Source of the DNA: an uncultured Oscillospiraceae bacterium
GTDB lineage: Bacteria; Bacillota; Clostridia; Oscillospirales; Oscillospiraceae
Length of the DNA: 22,416 nucleotides
Reading direction: 5' to 3'
Assembly (NCBI GenBank): GCA_934660965.1
Contig: CAKUIM010000032.1
Span: forward strand, 1-22,416
Each line of letters begins with the position of its first letter. The first letter of the stretch is position 1. Both the position numbers and the translations under genes were made by a program. Positions 13,767 through 22,179 of the stretch are shown here, in pieces. A model generated the notes under the pieces. The model was not told the origin of the DNA and ran no database searches. It worked only from the letters and a program-made list of their open reading frames with translations.

Positions 13767-16400
13767 TCAACGATCGACGGCGCGATGGACGGCCTTGACG
13801 ATCTCGCACACCGCGGTGGGCAGCAGGGACAGGCCCAGCACGCACAGCCACATCACGGGGGTCATGGCGCACACGTGGAACACCGCCATCAGCGGCGGGA
13901 TGAGCAGCACGGCCAGCTGCATCACCACGCCCACCACGAAGGCCTTGTTCATAGAGGGGTTGGAGAGCACGCCGATGTGGAAAATGGACTGCTTTTCGCT
14001 TCTCACATCAAAGGCGTGGAAGAGCTGGCAGATGGTGAGGGTAGCGAAGGCCATGGTGTTGGCCGAGGCGTCGGCCAGGTTGGGGTCGCTCAAAATGTAT
14101 TCGCCCAGGTAGTAGGCGCCCAGGGTCACAAGGCCCACCAGCACGCCCTGCCAGGCAAGCCGGATGGAGAAGGCCTTGTTGAACAGCGGCTCCTTGGCGG
14201 AGCGGGGCTTTTCCTGCATCACCGCGTGCTCCACCGGCTCCATGCCCAGGGCCAGGGCGGGCAGCGAGTCGGTGACCAGGTTGAGCCACAGCAGCTGCAC
14301 CGGCACCAGGGGGCGCTGATGGAAGTTGAAGAGGGTGGCCAGAAACAGGGTGATGATCTCGCCGATGTTGCACGAGAGCAGGTAGTGGATGGCCTTTTTG
14401 ATATTGGAGTAGATGCCGCGGCCCTGCTCCACCGCCTCCACGATGGTGGCGAAGTTGTCGTCGGTGAGGATCATGTCGGCGGCGCCCTTGGCCACGTCCG
14501 TGCCGGTGATGCCCATGGCGCAGCCGATGTCGGCGGCCTTGAGGGCGGGGGCGTCGTTCACGCCGTCGCCGGTCATGGCGACCACCATGCCCCGCTTCTG
14601 CCAGGCGTGGACGATGCGCATCTTATGCTCGGGGGACACCCGGGCGTAGACGGAGAACTTCTCCACGTCCTGCTCCAGCATTTCCTGGGGCATAAAGTCC
14701 AGGTCCTCGCCGGTGATGGCAAGGTCGCCGTCCCGGAAGATGTTGAGCTCCTTGGCGATGGCCACGGCGGTGAGCTTGTGGTCGCCGGTGATCATCACCG
14801 GGCGGATGCCGGCGGCGTAGCACTCGGCCACCGCATCCTTGACCTCCATGCGGGGCGGGTCGATCATGCCCACAAGGCCCACGAAGGTCAGGCCGGACTC
14901 CAGCGTCTGGGTGGACAGCTCGCCGGGCAGCGCGTCGATGTCCTTATAGGCGCAGCCCAGCACCCGCAGAGCCCGCTCGGCCATGGCGGCGTTGGCGTCG
15001 GACACCCGGCGGGCATCGGCGGCGGTCATATCGGCGGGGGCGGCGCCGGAGAGGATGTGGGTGCAGCGGCCAAGAAGCACGTCGGGTGCGCCCTTGACCA
15101 TTACCCGCAGCCTCCCGCCCACCGGGTGTACGGTGCTCATGAGCTTGCGCTCGGAGTCAAAGGGCAGCTCGGCGGTGCGGGGCATCTGGGATTCAAGGGA
15201 GTTTTTGTCCATGCCCTCCTTGAGGGCGGCGTCCACAAAGGCGGTCTCGGTGGGGTCGCCGGCAGTGCGGGGCTTGCCGTCCTCCCCCCGGGTGAGCACC
15301 GTGTCGTTGCACAGGCTGCCGATGAGCAGGGCGTCCCGGCGGCCGTTCTCGCCCTCGCTCCACACCTCCACCACGGTCATGCGGTTCTGGGTGAGGGTGC
15401 CGGTCTTATCCGAGCAGATCACTCCGGCGCAGCCCAGGGTCTCCACGGCGGGCAGGGTCTTGACGATGGCGTTGTGCTTTACCATGCGCTGCACACCCAG
15501 GGCCAGCACGATGGTGACGATGGCGGGCAGCCCCTCGGGGATGGCGGCCACCGCCAGGGACACGGCGGACATGAACATGTCGAGGATCTCGTGGCGGTAG
15601 AGGATCCCCACGCCGAACATCACCGCGCACACCGCAAGGCACACGAAGGAGAGGGTCTTGGAGATCTCGCCCATCTTGCGCTGCAAAGGGGTGGTGGTGT
15701 CGCCCTGGTCGGTGAGCATCTTGGCGATGCGGCCCACCTCGGTATCCATGCCGGTGGCGGTGACCACGCAGGTGGCCCGGCCGTTGGTGATGACGGTGGA
15801 GGAGATGACCATGTTCTTCCGGTCGCCCAGTACGGTCTCCTCCGGCAGGCTGTCGACGGCGGCCTTGTTCACGGGGACGGACTCGCCGGTCATGGCGGAC
15901 TCGTCGGCCTTGAGGTTGGCGCACGCAAGGATGCGGGCGTCGGCAGGCACCAGGTCGCCGGCCTCCAGCACGATGATGTCGCCGGGCACCAGCTGGGCGG
16001 TCTCCAGGCGGGTCATTTCCCCGTCCCGGAAGACCTTTGCCAGGGGGGCCGACATCTTCTGCAGGGCCTCCAGCGCCTTTTCGGCGCTGTCCTCCTGGGA
16101 GATGGAGATGCAGGCGTTGACCACCACAATCACCAGGATGATGACGGCCTCCACCCAGTCCTCACCGCCGGTGGAGATGAGGGAGAGCACCGCCGCAGCC
16201 AGCAGCACCAGAATCATGGGGTCCTTCATCTGGCCCAGGAAGCGCTTGACAAGGCTCTCCTTCTTTGCGCCCTCCAGGGCGTTGGGGCCGTGGGTCTCAA
16301 GGCGCTCGCGCGCCTGCTGCCCGGTCAGGCCCCGGGTTTGGTCGGTCTCCAGCTCGGAGAGAACCTCGTCGGGGCTTTTCGTGAACCATTGGCTCACCAC
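13767..16400 (-). CDS. P-type calcium-transporting ATPase (type IIA, SERCA/PMR1-like)
   Basis: An 877-residue P-type ATPase that would export Ca2+ (possibly also Mn2+) from the cytosol. Domains in order: cation-ATPase N domain (residues 1-70), M1-M2, actuator domain with MTGES near 165, M3-M4 with the ion-binding PEGLP (Glu289), the phosphorylated Asp331 in DKTGTLT, the nucleotide domain with KGAPDV, the hinge GDGVND near 612, then M5-M10. The ion-site residues match SERCA: Asn678 and Glu681 in M5 (NIGE), Asn707 and Asp711 in M6 (NLVTD), so both type II sites look intact. The start is one of two adjacent GTG codons (16400 or 16397), six or nine bases after AAGGAG. Upstream lie an extended -10 promoter and an attenuator-like leader RNA. 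Metal choice is inferred. Confidence 0.93.
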   Translation of the reverse strand: MVSQWFTKSPDEVLSELETDQTRGLTGQQARERLETHGPNALEGAKKESLVKRFLGQMKDPMILVLLAAAVLSLISTGGEDWVEAVIILVIVVVNACISISQEDSAEKALEALQKMSAPLAKVFRDGEMTRLETAQLVPGDIIVLEAGDLVPADARILACANLKADESAMTGESVPVNKAAVDSLPEETVLGDRKNMVISSTVITNGRATCVVTATGMDTEVGRIAKMLTDQGDTTTPLQRKMGEISKTLSFVCLAVCAVMFGVGILYRHEILDMFMSAVSLAVAAIPEGLPAIVTIVLALGVQRMVKHNAIVKTLPAVETLGCAGVICSDKTGTLTQNRMTVVEVWSEGENGRRDALLIGSLCNDTVLTRGEDGKPRTAGDPTETAFVDAALKEGMDKNSLESQMPRTAELPFDSERKLMSTVHPVGGRLRVMVKGAPDVLLGRCTHILSGAAPADMTAADARRVSDANAAMAERALRVLGCAYKDIDALPGELSTQTLESGLTFVGLVGMIDPPRMEVKDAVAECYAAGIRPVMITGDHKLTAVAIAKELNIFRDGDLAITGEDLDFMPQEMLEQDVEKFSVYARVSPEHKMRIVHAWQKRGMVVAMTGDGVNDAPALKAADIGCAMGITGTDVAKGAADMILTDDNFATIVEAVEQGRGIYSNIKKAIHYLLSCNIGEIITLFLATLFNFHQRPLVPVQLLWLNLVTDSLPALALGMEPVEHAVMQEKPRSAKEPLFNKAFSIRLAWQGVLVGLVTLGAYYLGEYILSDPNLADASANTMAFATLTICQLFHAFDVRSEKQSIFHIGVLSNPSMNKAFVVGVVMQLAVLLIPPLMAVFHVCAMTPVMWLCVLGLSLLPTAVCEIVKAVHRAVDR

Positions 16401-16446
16401 ACAACACTCCTTCTTTATGGGTTGACTTGGGTCTGGATTTGAGGAA

Positions 16447-16455
16447 ATTATAGCA
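16447..16455 (-). promoter_or_regulatory. Proximal extended -10 promoter for the ATPase gene
   Basis: TGCTATAAT on the minus strand is an extended -10 element 47 bases before the ATPase start. The -35 position reads TTCCCT and is weak. It would give expression that bypasses the leader terminator at 16506-16551. Confidence 0.55.
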
Positions 16456-16505
16456 GATTCCCGGGGAGAAGGGAAGGGGAACGTGGGACAAGCGCGCGTG
16501 CGCCG

Positions 16506-16551
16506 AAAAAAAGAGACTTATCCGCAGCGGTAAAGGCTGCGGATAAGTCTC
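16506..16551 (-). terminator. Intrinsic terminator at the end of the leader RNA
   Basis: On the minus strand GAGACTTATCCGCAGC (16551-16536) pairs perfectly with GCTGCGGATAAGTCTC (16528-16513), 16 bp with a 7-base loop, then seven U (16512-16506). One of the strongest in the window. It would also catch read-through from prsA. Confidence 0.95.
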
Positions 16552-16636
16552 ATCATTTCATACAAGACCAGGCAGAGGACTGCCTTGCTGTTGGCGCTTG
16601 TCACAGCCCAGAGGCTGTCGATTACTCCCTTATCCG
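16506..16636 (-). ncRNA. Putative leader RNA/attenuator upstream of the ATPase gene (or free small RNA)
   Basis: A 131-base transcript is predicted from the consensus promoter at 16643-16672 to the terminator ending at 16506. From the 5' end: CCGGATAAGGGAGTA; a hairpin ACAGCC/GGCTGT with loop TCTG; an enclosing ACAAG/CTTGT helix with AGGCAG/CTGCCT inside; then the terminator. The 5' octamer CGGATAAG (16636-16629) is identical to part of the terminator's 3' arm and complementary to CTTATCCG in its 5' arm, so it can form an antiterminator. The AAGGGAGTA start recalls the manganese-sensing yybP-ykoY class, which controls such ATPases elsewhere, but the conserved 3' GGCGAGACC of that class is not visible. 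Its identity is open. Confidence 0.55.
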
Positions 16637-16642
16637 GGGAAT

Positions 16643-16672
16643 ATTATAGCAGAGGGCCGGGGGCGCTGTCAA
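16643..16672 (-). promoter_or_regulatory. Consensus sigma-A promoter of the leader RNA
   Basis: A perfect TTGACA at 16672-16667 and a perfect TATAAT at 16648-16643, 18 bases apart. It stands 16 bases after the prsA stop and points at the leader RNA. The start site should be near 16636. Confidence 0.88.
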
Positions 16673-16688
16673 GGGGGAGGAGTCCCGC

Positions 16689-17882
16689 TTATCCCACGGC
16701 GCTCTCGTTTTGCAGCTCGGTGAGGTAGGCAAGGTAGCGCTCGTAGAAGTCGGCCACATTGAGCGCCTGGATCTCGTCGGCCACGGTCACCTCCGCCTCC
16801 TGGGTGCCGGCCACGATCAGGGCGTCAGTCTCGTCGCTGATCCATTTGCTCTCATAGCCGGAGGCGTCCACCGGCAGGCGCAGCAGGATATGGTAGCCGT
16901 AGTCGGTCTCCGCGATGCCGGACATCTCGCCCACCTTCAGGGCCAGGGTGGCCTCCCGGAAGCCGGAGACCAGGGAGGAGGTGCTGTCGAAGGTGTAGCC
17001 GTCAGGGCTGATGAGCTTGCCGTCGGAGCTCCGGCCGTCCTCGCTGTACTCCTCCATGAGGGTGTCGAAGAGGGCGTCCCGGTCGTCGCTTGCCTGAAGC
17101 TGGGCGAGAAGCTCCTCCGCCAGGGCCTTCTGGGCGGCGTTATACTCCTCGGCGGTCTGGGTGACGGCGCCGTCCTCCCCCTTCATGTCCTCGTCGGTGG
17201 TCTTGAGCAGGATGTGCTTGACGGAGAAGATGCCGTTTTCCTCCACGTATTTCTCCAGGTCCTCGTCGGTGGGCTTGCTCACCACGGCGTCGGCCAGGTT
17301 GTTGAAGAGGTAGCTGTTGGAGATGACATTCCGGAAGGCGGCCTCGTCAAGGCCGCTGCGGCGCAGCAGGGCGGCAAGGCTGCCCTCGCCGTTTTCCGCC
17401 TCGTAGTCGTCGATCTGCTTTTGAATGTCGGCGCTCTGCTTGGCGGTGAGCCCCGCGCCGTTTTCCTCGCACAGCCGGGCGAGCACCGCGTAGTACACCA
17501 CGGCGGCCTGGGAGTCGGAGAGGACGTAGCTGGCCATCCTCTCGTCGCTGAAGTCCACGGTCATGCCGTACTGGGCGTAGGAGGAGAGAAGGGAGCAGTC
17601 ATAGGCCAGCCAGTAGAGGTAGAGCTGGTTGGAGATCTCCGCGCCGTCCACCGTCATGGCCACGTCGGTGTCGGCAAGGCCGCTGGCGAAGGGGAACAGG
17701 GCCTGGGTCAGGTCCACCTGGATGCCGGTGTCGGCGCTGGGGGAGGGATCCGCCGACTGAGAGGGGGAGGGGTCCGCCGAGGGGGACGCCGTGGCCTCCC
17801 CGCTGCTGCCGGAGCAGGCGGCCAGGGCAAGGCACATGGCCAGGGCGGCGGTTATGGCAAGGATTTGTTTGAATTTGGTCAT
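16689..17882 (-). CDS. PrsA-like lipoprotein peptidyl-prolyl isomerase
   Basis: A 397-residue exported foldase that helps secreted proteins fold at the outer face of the membrane. Seen: a lipoprotein signal with lipobox LAAC (Cys23), a low-complexity linker of SPSAD-type repeats at about 32-52, a SurA-like helical N domain with the chaperone segment TVDGAEISNQLYLYWL, and a parvulin domain from about 215 to 335 with VKHILLKT, EYSEDGRSSDGKL and DYGYHILLRL. The start ATG 17882 has AGGAGAT six bases upstream. It has its own promoter abutting the mfd stop and is probably monocistronic. PrsA is the best name by architecture; a SurA/PpiD-like relative cannot be excluded. Confidence 0.9.
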   Translation of the reverse strand: MTKFKQILAITAALAMCLALAACSGSSGEATASPSADPSPSQSADPSPSADTGIQVDLTQALFPFASGLADTDVAMTVDGAEISNQLYLYWLAYDCSLLSSYAQYGMTVDFSDERMASYVLSDSQAAVVYYAVLARLCEENGAGLTAKQSADIQKQIDDYEAENGEGSLAALLRRSGLDEAAFRNVISNSYLFNNLADAVVSKPTDEDLEKYVEENGIFSVKHILLKTTDEDMKGEDGAVTQTAEEYNAAQKALAEELLAQLQASDDRDALFDTLMEEYSEDGRSSDGKLISPDGYTFDSTSSLVSGFREATLALKVGEMSGIAETDYGYHILLRLPVDASGYESKWISDETDALIVAGTQEAEVTVADEIQALNVADFYERYLAYLTELQNESAVG

Positions 17883-17966
17883 TGTTTTATCTCCTATCCG
17901 ATATGAAGGGGACGGCTGTCCCGGATGGACGGTCCCGATGAAGAGGCTCTGCCGGGCTTTTCTGAA

Positions 17967-17995
17967 AGTATACCACCCGGGGCGGAGAAAGGCAA
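17967..17995 (-). promoter_or_regulatory. Sigma-A promoter of the PrsA-like gene
   Basis: TTGCCT at 17995-17990 and TATACT at 17972-17967 with a 17-base spacer. The -35 box directly abuts the mfd stop codon at 17996. Confidence 0.8.
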
Positions 17996-20900
17996 TCAGT
18001 TTTCGCCGTCGGGGAGCGTCTGGATTTTGGTATATTCATCCACCACCCGGGTGGCGGCGCGCAGCGGGTCGTCCCCCCGGCGCAGCCGGAAGGTGAGGGC
18101 AGCCTTGTCCCCCGGGGAGAAGAGCAGCTGCCCGGGGAAGGCGCCCGCCAGGCGGGAGACCTGCTCCAAGTCGAACTCGTCCAGGGTGAAGGTGAGGGCC
18201 TGGCCCTTCTGGGTGATGTCTGAGATGCCGCACGCCGCCGCCCGGCCCCGCAGCAGGGCCACGGAGATGAGGTTGTTCACCGTCCTGGGCGGGTCGCCGA
18301 AGCGGTCGATGAGCTCGTCGGTCATGTCGTCGGCGTCGTCCTCGGTGCGGATGCGGGCAATGCGGCGGTAGAGGTCCATGCGCTGCTCCGGCGAGGGGAC
18401 ATATTTGTCCGGGATGGAGGCGGCAATGCTCAAATCGGCGGCGCACTCCCGGCGCTTGGCGGGGGCCTCGCCCTTTTCCTCCAGCACGGCCTCCTCCAGG
18501 AGCTTGAGGTACAAATCGTACCCCACGCTCATCATAAAGCCCGACTGCTCCGGCCCCAGCAGGTTGCCCGCCCCCCGGATCTCCAGATCCCGCATGGCGA
18601 TCTTGAAGCCCGAGCCGAACTCGGCAAACTCCCGGATGGCGGACAGGCGCTTGGCCGCCACCTCGCTGAGCACCTTGCCGGTGCGGTAGGTCATATAGGC
18701 GTAGGCCCGCCGGGGGGAGCGGCCCACCCGGCCCCGGATCTGGTGGAGCTGGGCAAGGCCCAGCTTGTCGGCGTCCTCAATGATGAGGGTGTTGACGTTT
18801 GCGATGTCGATGCCCGTTTCGATGATGGTGGTGCACACCAGCACGTCCACCTCGCCGTCAGCCATGCGGGTCATCACGTCGCCCAGCTCCTCCTGGCTCA
18901 TCTTGCCGTGGCCCACGGCCACCTCCACGTCGCCCCCCAGCAGCTCCCGGATGCGCGCGGCGGTGCGCTCGATGGTCTCCACCCGGTTGTGGAGGTAGTA
19001 CACCTGCCCGCCCCGCTCGATCTCCCGGCGCATGGCGTCGGCAAGCACCGTCCAGTCGTGCTCGAGGACATAGGTCTGCACCGGCTGGCGGTCGGCGGGG
19101 GGCTCCTCGATGGCGGACATGTCCCGGATGCCCGAGAGCGCCATATTCAGCGTCCGCGGGATGGGGGTGGCGGACAAGGTGAGCACATCCACCTGCTTTG
19201 CGATTTCCTTGAGCCGCTCCTTGTGGGTGACGCCGAAGCGCTGCTCCTCGTCGATGACCAGCAGTCCCAGGTTTTTGAACTGGATGTCTCGCTGGAGCAG
19301 CCGGTGGGTGCCGATGAGCACGTCCAGCGACCCGTCCGCCGCCGCGGCGGCAGCCTTCTTGATCTGGGCGGGGGTGCGGAAGCGGCTGACCACGTCGATC
19401 TCCACCGGGTACTTGGCAAAGCGGCTCTTGGCGGTGAGGTAGTGCTGCCGGGCCAGCACGGTGGTGGGCACCAGGATGGCGGCCTGCTTGCCGTCCAGCA
19501 CGCACTTCATCACCGCCCGCAGCGCCACCTCCGTCTTGCCGTAGCCCACGTCGCCGCACAGCAGCCGGTCCATGGGCCGGGCGGTCTCCATATCCCGCTT
19601 GATCTCGGCGATGGAGCGCAGCTGATCGTCCGTCTCCTGATAGGGGAAATCCTCTTCAAATTCCCGCATCCAGGGGGAGTCGGGGGAGAAGGCGTAGCCC
19701 GGCTGGCGCTGGCGCTGGGCGTAGAGCTGGATGAGGCCCTTGGCCAGGTCGCGGACGGCAGCCCGGGTGCGGCTTTTGGCCCGTTCCCACTCCGTGCCCC
19801 CCAGCTTGGAGAGCTTTTTGGTCTCCGGGTCGTCCCCGCCGCCGATGTACTTGCTGATGGAGTCGAGCTGGGTGGCGGGGAGATACAGCGTGTCGCTGCC
19901 GGCGTAGGCCAGCTTGATGTAGTCCTTCTGGACGCCGTCCACCTGCATCTTCACCATGCCCACGAACCGGCCGATGCCGTGGTGCTCGTGGACCACCAGG
20001 TCGCCGGGGGCAAGGTCGGTGAAGGAGGCCACCCGCCGCCGGTCGTCGGCGTGCTTGAGGCGCTTGCCCCGCCGCCGGGGCTCCCCCCGGCCCTCGCTCA
20101 AAACGGCAAAGCCGCAGCCCACATAGTCAAAGCCGGCGGACAGAGCGCCCACCGCAATGGTCACGCCCCCCGGGGCGGGCAGGGCATGGAGCTGAAAATC
20201 CACCGCGGAGCGGAGCTTCTGCTCCCGCAGCAGGGCCTGTAAATTCAGGGCGCGCTGCTCGCTTGCCACCAGCACCACCGCGGCAGCCCCGGCGCGCTGG
20301 AATTGGGTGAGGTCAGCCACCGCCGTCTCAAGGCTGGCCCCGAAGGAGGACAGCTGCCTGCCCTGGGCGGTGAAGAGGGCCTTGGGGGGCGCAGGCGTTG
20401 CAGAGCTTGCAAAGGAGTCGAAAAAGCACACCGGGAAGTCGGCGAGCATGCCCATCAGCTCCCCCAGGTCGGCGGCGAACACAGCCCGGCGGCCGTCGAT
20501 GACCTCCCCCTCGATGAGGGTTTTCACGTCCTCATTGAGCTGCCACAGCCAGGTTTTCGCCCGCTCTGCCACCCGGCCGGACTCGGAAAAGCACACCACC
20601 GCGTCGGGGGGCAGGTGGTGGACGGCGGTGGCAAGGGTCTGGTACCGCCCCGGCAGCAGCCGGTCGGGGGTGCGCTGCCAGGCCCCGGTCTCGTCCCGGG
20701 TGGGCAGAGCCTCGCTCACCGGCAGGAACACCGCCCGCTCCAGCCGGGCCACCCGGCGCTGGCTGTCCACGTCGAAAAGGCCCATGGAATCCACGTCGGC
20801 GTCCCAGAATTCGATGCGCACCGGGTGGTCCTGGGCGGGGGAGTATACGTCCAGAATGCCGCCCCGCAGGGCGAACTGCCCCACCCCCTCCACCTGCTGG

Positions 20901-21391
20901 CACCGGGCATAGCCCATGGCGGAGAGGCGGTCGGCAAGGTCGGCGAGGTCGTACTGCCCGCCCTGCTCAATGACGACGGTGTGGGCGGCAAGCTCCTCCG
21001 GGGGCAGGGTGCGCTGCATCAGACCCTCCACCGTTGCCACAATGAGGCTCGTTTTCCCCTCCGCCATGTCGTAGAAGGCCCCAAGCCGCAGGTGCTCCCA
21101 GTCCCGGGAGGCCGCCGCCCCGTCGTGGAACAGAAATTCCCGGCAGGGCAGGAGGGTGACGGTCTCCCCGGTGAAGGCGGCCAGGTCGGCGGCAAGGCGC
21201 TGGGCCTCCGCCTCGTCGGCGCACACCAGCACCACCGGCCGCTCCAGCCGGGTATGAAGCCCCGCGGCAAAGTGGGCGCGGTGGACGGGGGAGAGCCCCG
21301 CCACCAGCGCCGGGGACTGCCCGGCGTCCAGCGCGGCGATGAGCCCCTCAAACTCCGGGACGTAATTCAGGATGGACAGCAACTCTTTCAT
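17996..21391 (-). CDS. mfd: Transcription-repair coupling factor Mfd
   Basis: A 1131-residue DNA translocase that removes RNA polymerase stalled at lesions and recruits UvrA. Domains in order: a UvrB-like N-terminal module (about 1-330, with CREFLFHDGAAASRDW), a degenerate linker region (about 330-440), the RNA-polymerase-interacting domain with VVHEHHGIGRFVGM near 460-475, the RecG-like motor with Walker A GDVGYGKTE near 611 and the DEEQ box near 712, RGRVGRS in motif VI, and the C-terminal UvrA-masking domain. I chose ATG at 21391, five bases after GAGG; a GTG two codons upstream overlaps that site. It follows pth after 145 bases, the common pth-mfd order in Firmicutes. Confidence 0.97.
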   Translation of the reverse strand: MKELLSILNYVPEFEGLIAALDAGQSPALVAGLSPVHRAHFAAGLHTRLERPVVLVCADEAEAQRLAADLAAFTGETVTLLPCREFLFHDGAAASRDWEHLRLGAFYDMAEGKTSLIVATVEGLMQRTLPPEELAAHTVVIEQGGQYDLADLADRLSAMGYARCQQVEGVGQFALRGGILDVYSPAQDHPVRIEFWDADVDSMGLFDVDSQRRVARLERAVFLPVSEALPTRDETGAWQRTPDRLLPGRYQTLATAVHHLPPDAVVCFSESGRVAERAKTWLWQLNEDVKTLIEGEVIDGRRAVFAADLGELMGMLADFPVCFFDSFASSATPAPPKALFTAQGRQLSSFGASLETAVADLTQFQRAGAAAVVLVASEQRALNLQALLREQKLRSAVDFQLHALPAPGGVTIAVGALSAGFDYVGCGFAVLSEGRGEPRRRGKRLKHADDRRRVASFTDLAPGDLVVHEHHGIGRFVGMVKMQVDGVQKDYIKLAYAGSDTLYLPATQLDSISKYIGGGDDPETKKLSKLGGTEWERAKSRTRAAVRDLAKGLIQLYAQRQRQPGYAFSPDSPWMREFEEDFPYQETDDQLRSIAEIKRDMETARPMDRLLCGDVGYGKTEVALRAVMKCVLDGKQAAILVPTTVLARQHYLTAKSRFAKYPVEIDVVSRFRTPAQIKKAAAAAADGSLDVLIGTHRLLQRDIQFKNLGLLVIDEEQRFGVTHKERLKEIAKQVDVLTLSATPIPRTLNMALSGIRDMSAIEEPPADRQPVQTYVLEHDWTVLADAMRREIERGGQVYYLHNRVETIERTAARIRELLGGDVEVAVGHGKMSQEELGDVMTRMADGEVDVLVCTTIIETGIDIANVNTLIIEDADKLGLAQLHQIRGRVGRSPRRAYAYMTYRTGKVLSEVAAKRLSAIREFAEFGSGFKIAMRDLEIRGAGNLLGPEQSGFMMSVGYDLYLKLLEEAVLEEKGEAPAKRRECAADLSIAASIPDKYVPSPEQRMDLYRRIARIRTEDDADDMTDELIDRFGDPPRTVNNLISVALLRGRAAACGISDITQKGQALTFTLDEFDLEQVSRLAGAFPGQLLFSPGDKAALTFRLRRGDDPLRAATRVVDEYTKIQTLPDGEN

Positions 21392-21536
21392 GGGCACCTC
21401 GAACTTACAAAATTTGGAAATTTAAAAGAAGAAAAGCCCGCCGGGCCGTGCCCGGAGGAGGGCGGCCGCGGGCACGCAGGCGCGACAGGAAAAAACGAGC
21501 GCGCGCGGGAGGATGCAGGGGGAGTGCGGGGGCAGC
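21392..21536 (-). other. Gap between pth and mfd with imperfect hairpins
   Basis: On the minus strand GTGCCCG and CGGGCAC can pair, and GCCC/GGGC is followed by TTTTCTTCTTTT, a weak terminator-like element near 21425-21445. GCGCGC palindromes precede a TTTTTT run at 21485-21490. No clear promoter for mfd was found, so pth-mfd read-through is possible. Confidence 0.4.
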
Positions 21537-22124
21537 TTAGTTGAAGCGGTTCATGGCCTTCTCGGGGCCGTCCTGTACCAGGCACTCGGCGGCCTGCGCC
21601 GCCCGGGCCACGGCGTCCTCCATGGTCTTTTTGTCCTGGCCCTGGAGCTGGCCAAGCACCCAGTCGGCCATGTCGTAGTCCGGGTGGGGCTTGCCGCCCA
21701 CGCCGATTTTCAGCCGGGGGAACTGGTCGGTACCCAGGTGGGTGATGATGCTCTTCAGGCCGTTGTGGCCGCCGGAGGAGCCCGATTTCCGGATGCGCAG
21801 CTTGCCCAGGGGCAGGTCGGTGTCGTCGGAGATGACCAGCACATGGTCGGCAGGGAGTTTGTAGAACCGGGCGGCCTGGCCGACGGCCTCGCCGGACAGG
21901 TTCATGTAGGTCAGGGGCTTGAGCAGCAGCACCCCCTGGCCCCCCAGCACCACCTGGGCGGTCTGGGCCTGGAACTTGAGCCGCCAGGCTCCGGCGTGGC
22001 AGTGCTCCGCCAGGGCGTCGGCGGCCATAAAGCCGGCGTTGTGGCGGGTGTTTTCGTACTTTGCGCCGGGATTTCCAAGGCCGGCGATGAGCCAGGCCAC
22101 CGGCAGCTTCTGTTGAAAGAGCAT
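21537..22124 (-). CDS. pth: Peptidyl-tRNA hydrolase
   Basis: A 195-residue enzyme that releases tRNA from peptidyl-tRNA that dropped off the ribosome (called spoVC in Bacillus). Seen: IAGLGNPGAKYENTRHNAGF with the catalytic His28 and Asn18, KPLTYMNLSGEAV, the SDDTDLPLGKLRI segment that holds the His-activating aspartate, and GSSGGHNGLKSII. The N-terminus has about eight residues more than most family members; the ATG at 22124 has GAGG seven bases upstream. It is followed by mfd on the same strand. Confidence 0.96.
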   Translation of the reverse strand: MLFQQKLPVAWLIAGLGNPGAKYENTRHNAGFMAADALAEHCHAGAWRLKFQAQTAQVVLGGQGVLLLKPLTYMNLSGEAVGQAARFYKLPADHVLVISDDTDLPLGKLRIRKSGSSGGHNGLKSIITHLGTDQFPRLKIGVGGKPHPDYDMADWVLGQLQGQDKKTMEDAVARAAQAAECLVQDGPEKAMNRFN

Positions 22125-22149
22125 AGGCGTACCTCAAATGAAAGATTCA

Positions 22150-22179
22150 AATAGGGCGAGGGAAGCCCCTCGCCCTATT
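22150..22179. other. Strong hairpin upstream of pth
   Basis: AATAGGGCGAGGG (22150-22162) and CCCTCGCCCTATT (22167-22179) form a perfect 13-bp stem with a 4-base loop, 26 bases before the pth start. On the minus strand it is followed by TTGAATCTTTC, a broken U run, so it may be the terminator of a gene beyond the right edge or a stem in the pth leader. Confidence 0.6.

Noticed and set aside
16440..16500. Noc-binding site (ATTCCCGGGGAG region) near the ATPase promoter
   Set aside because: Only the CCCGGG core matches; the flanks have several mismatches to ATTTCCCGGGAAAT.
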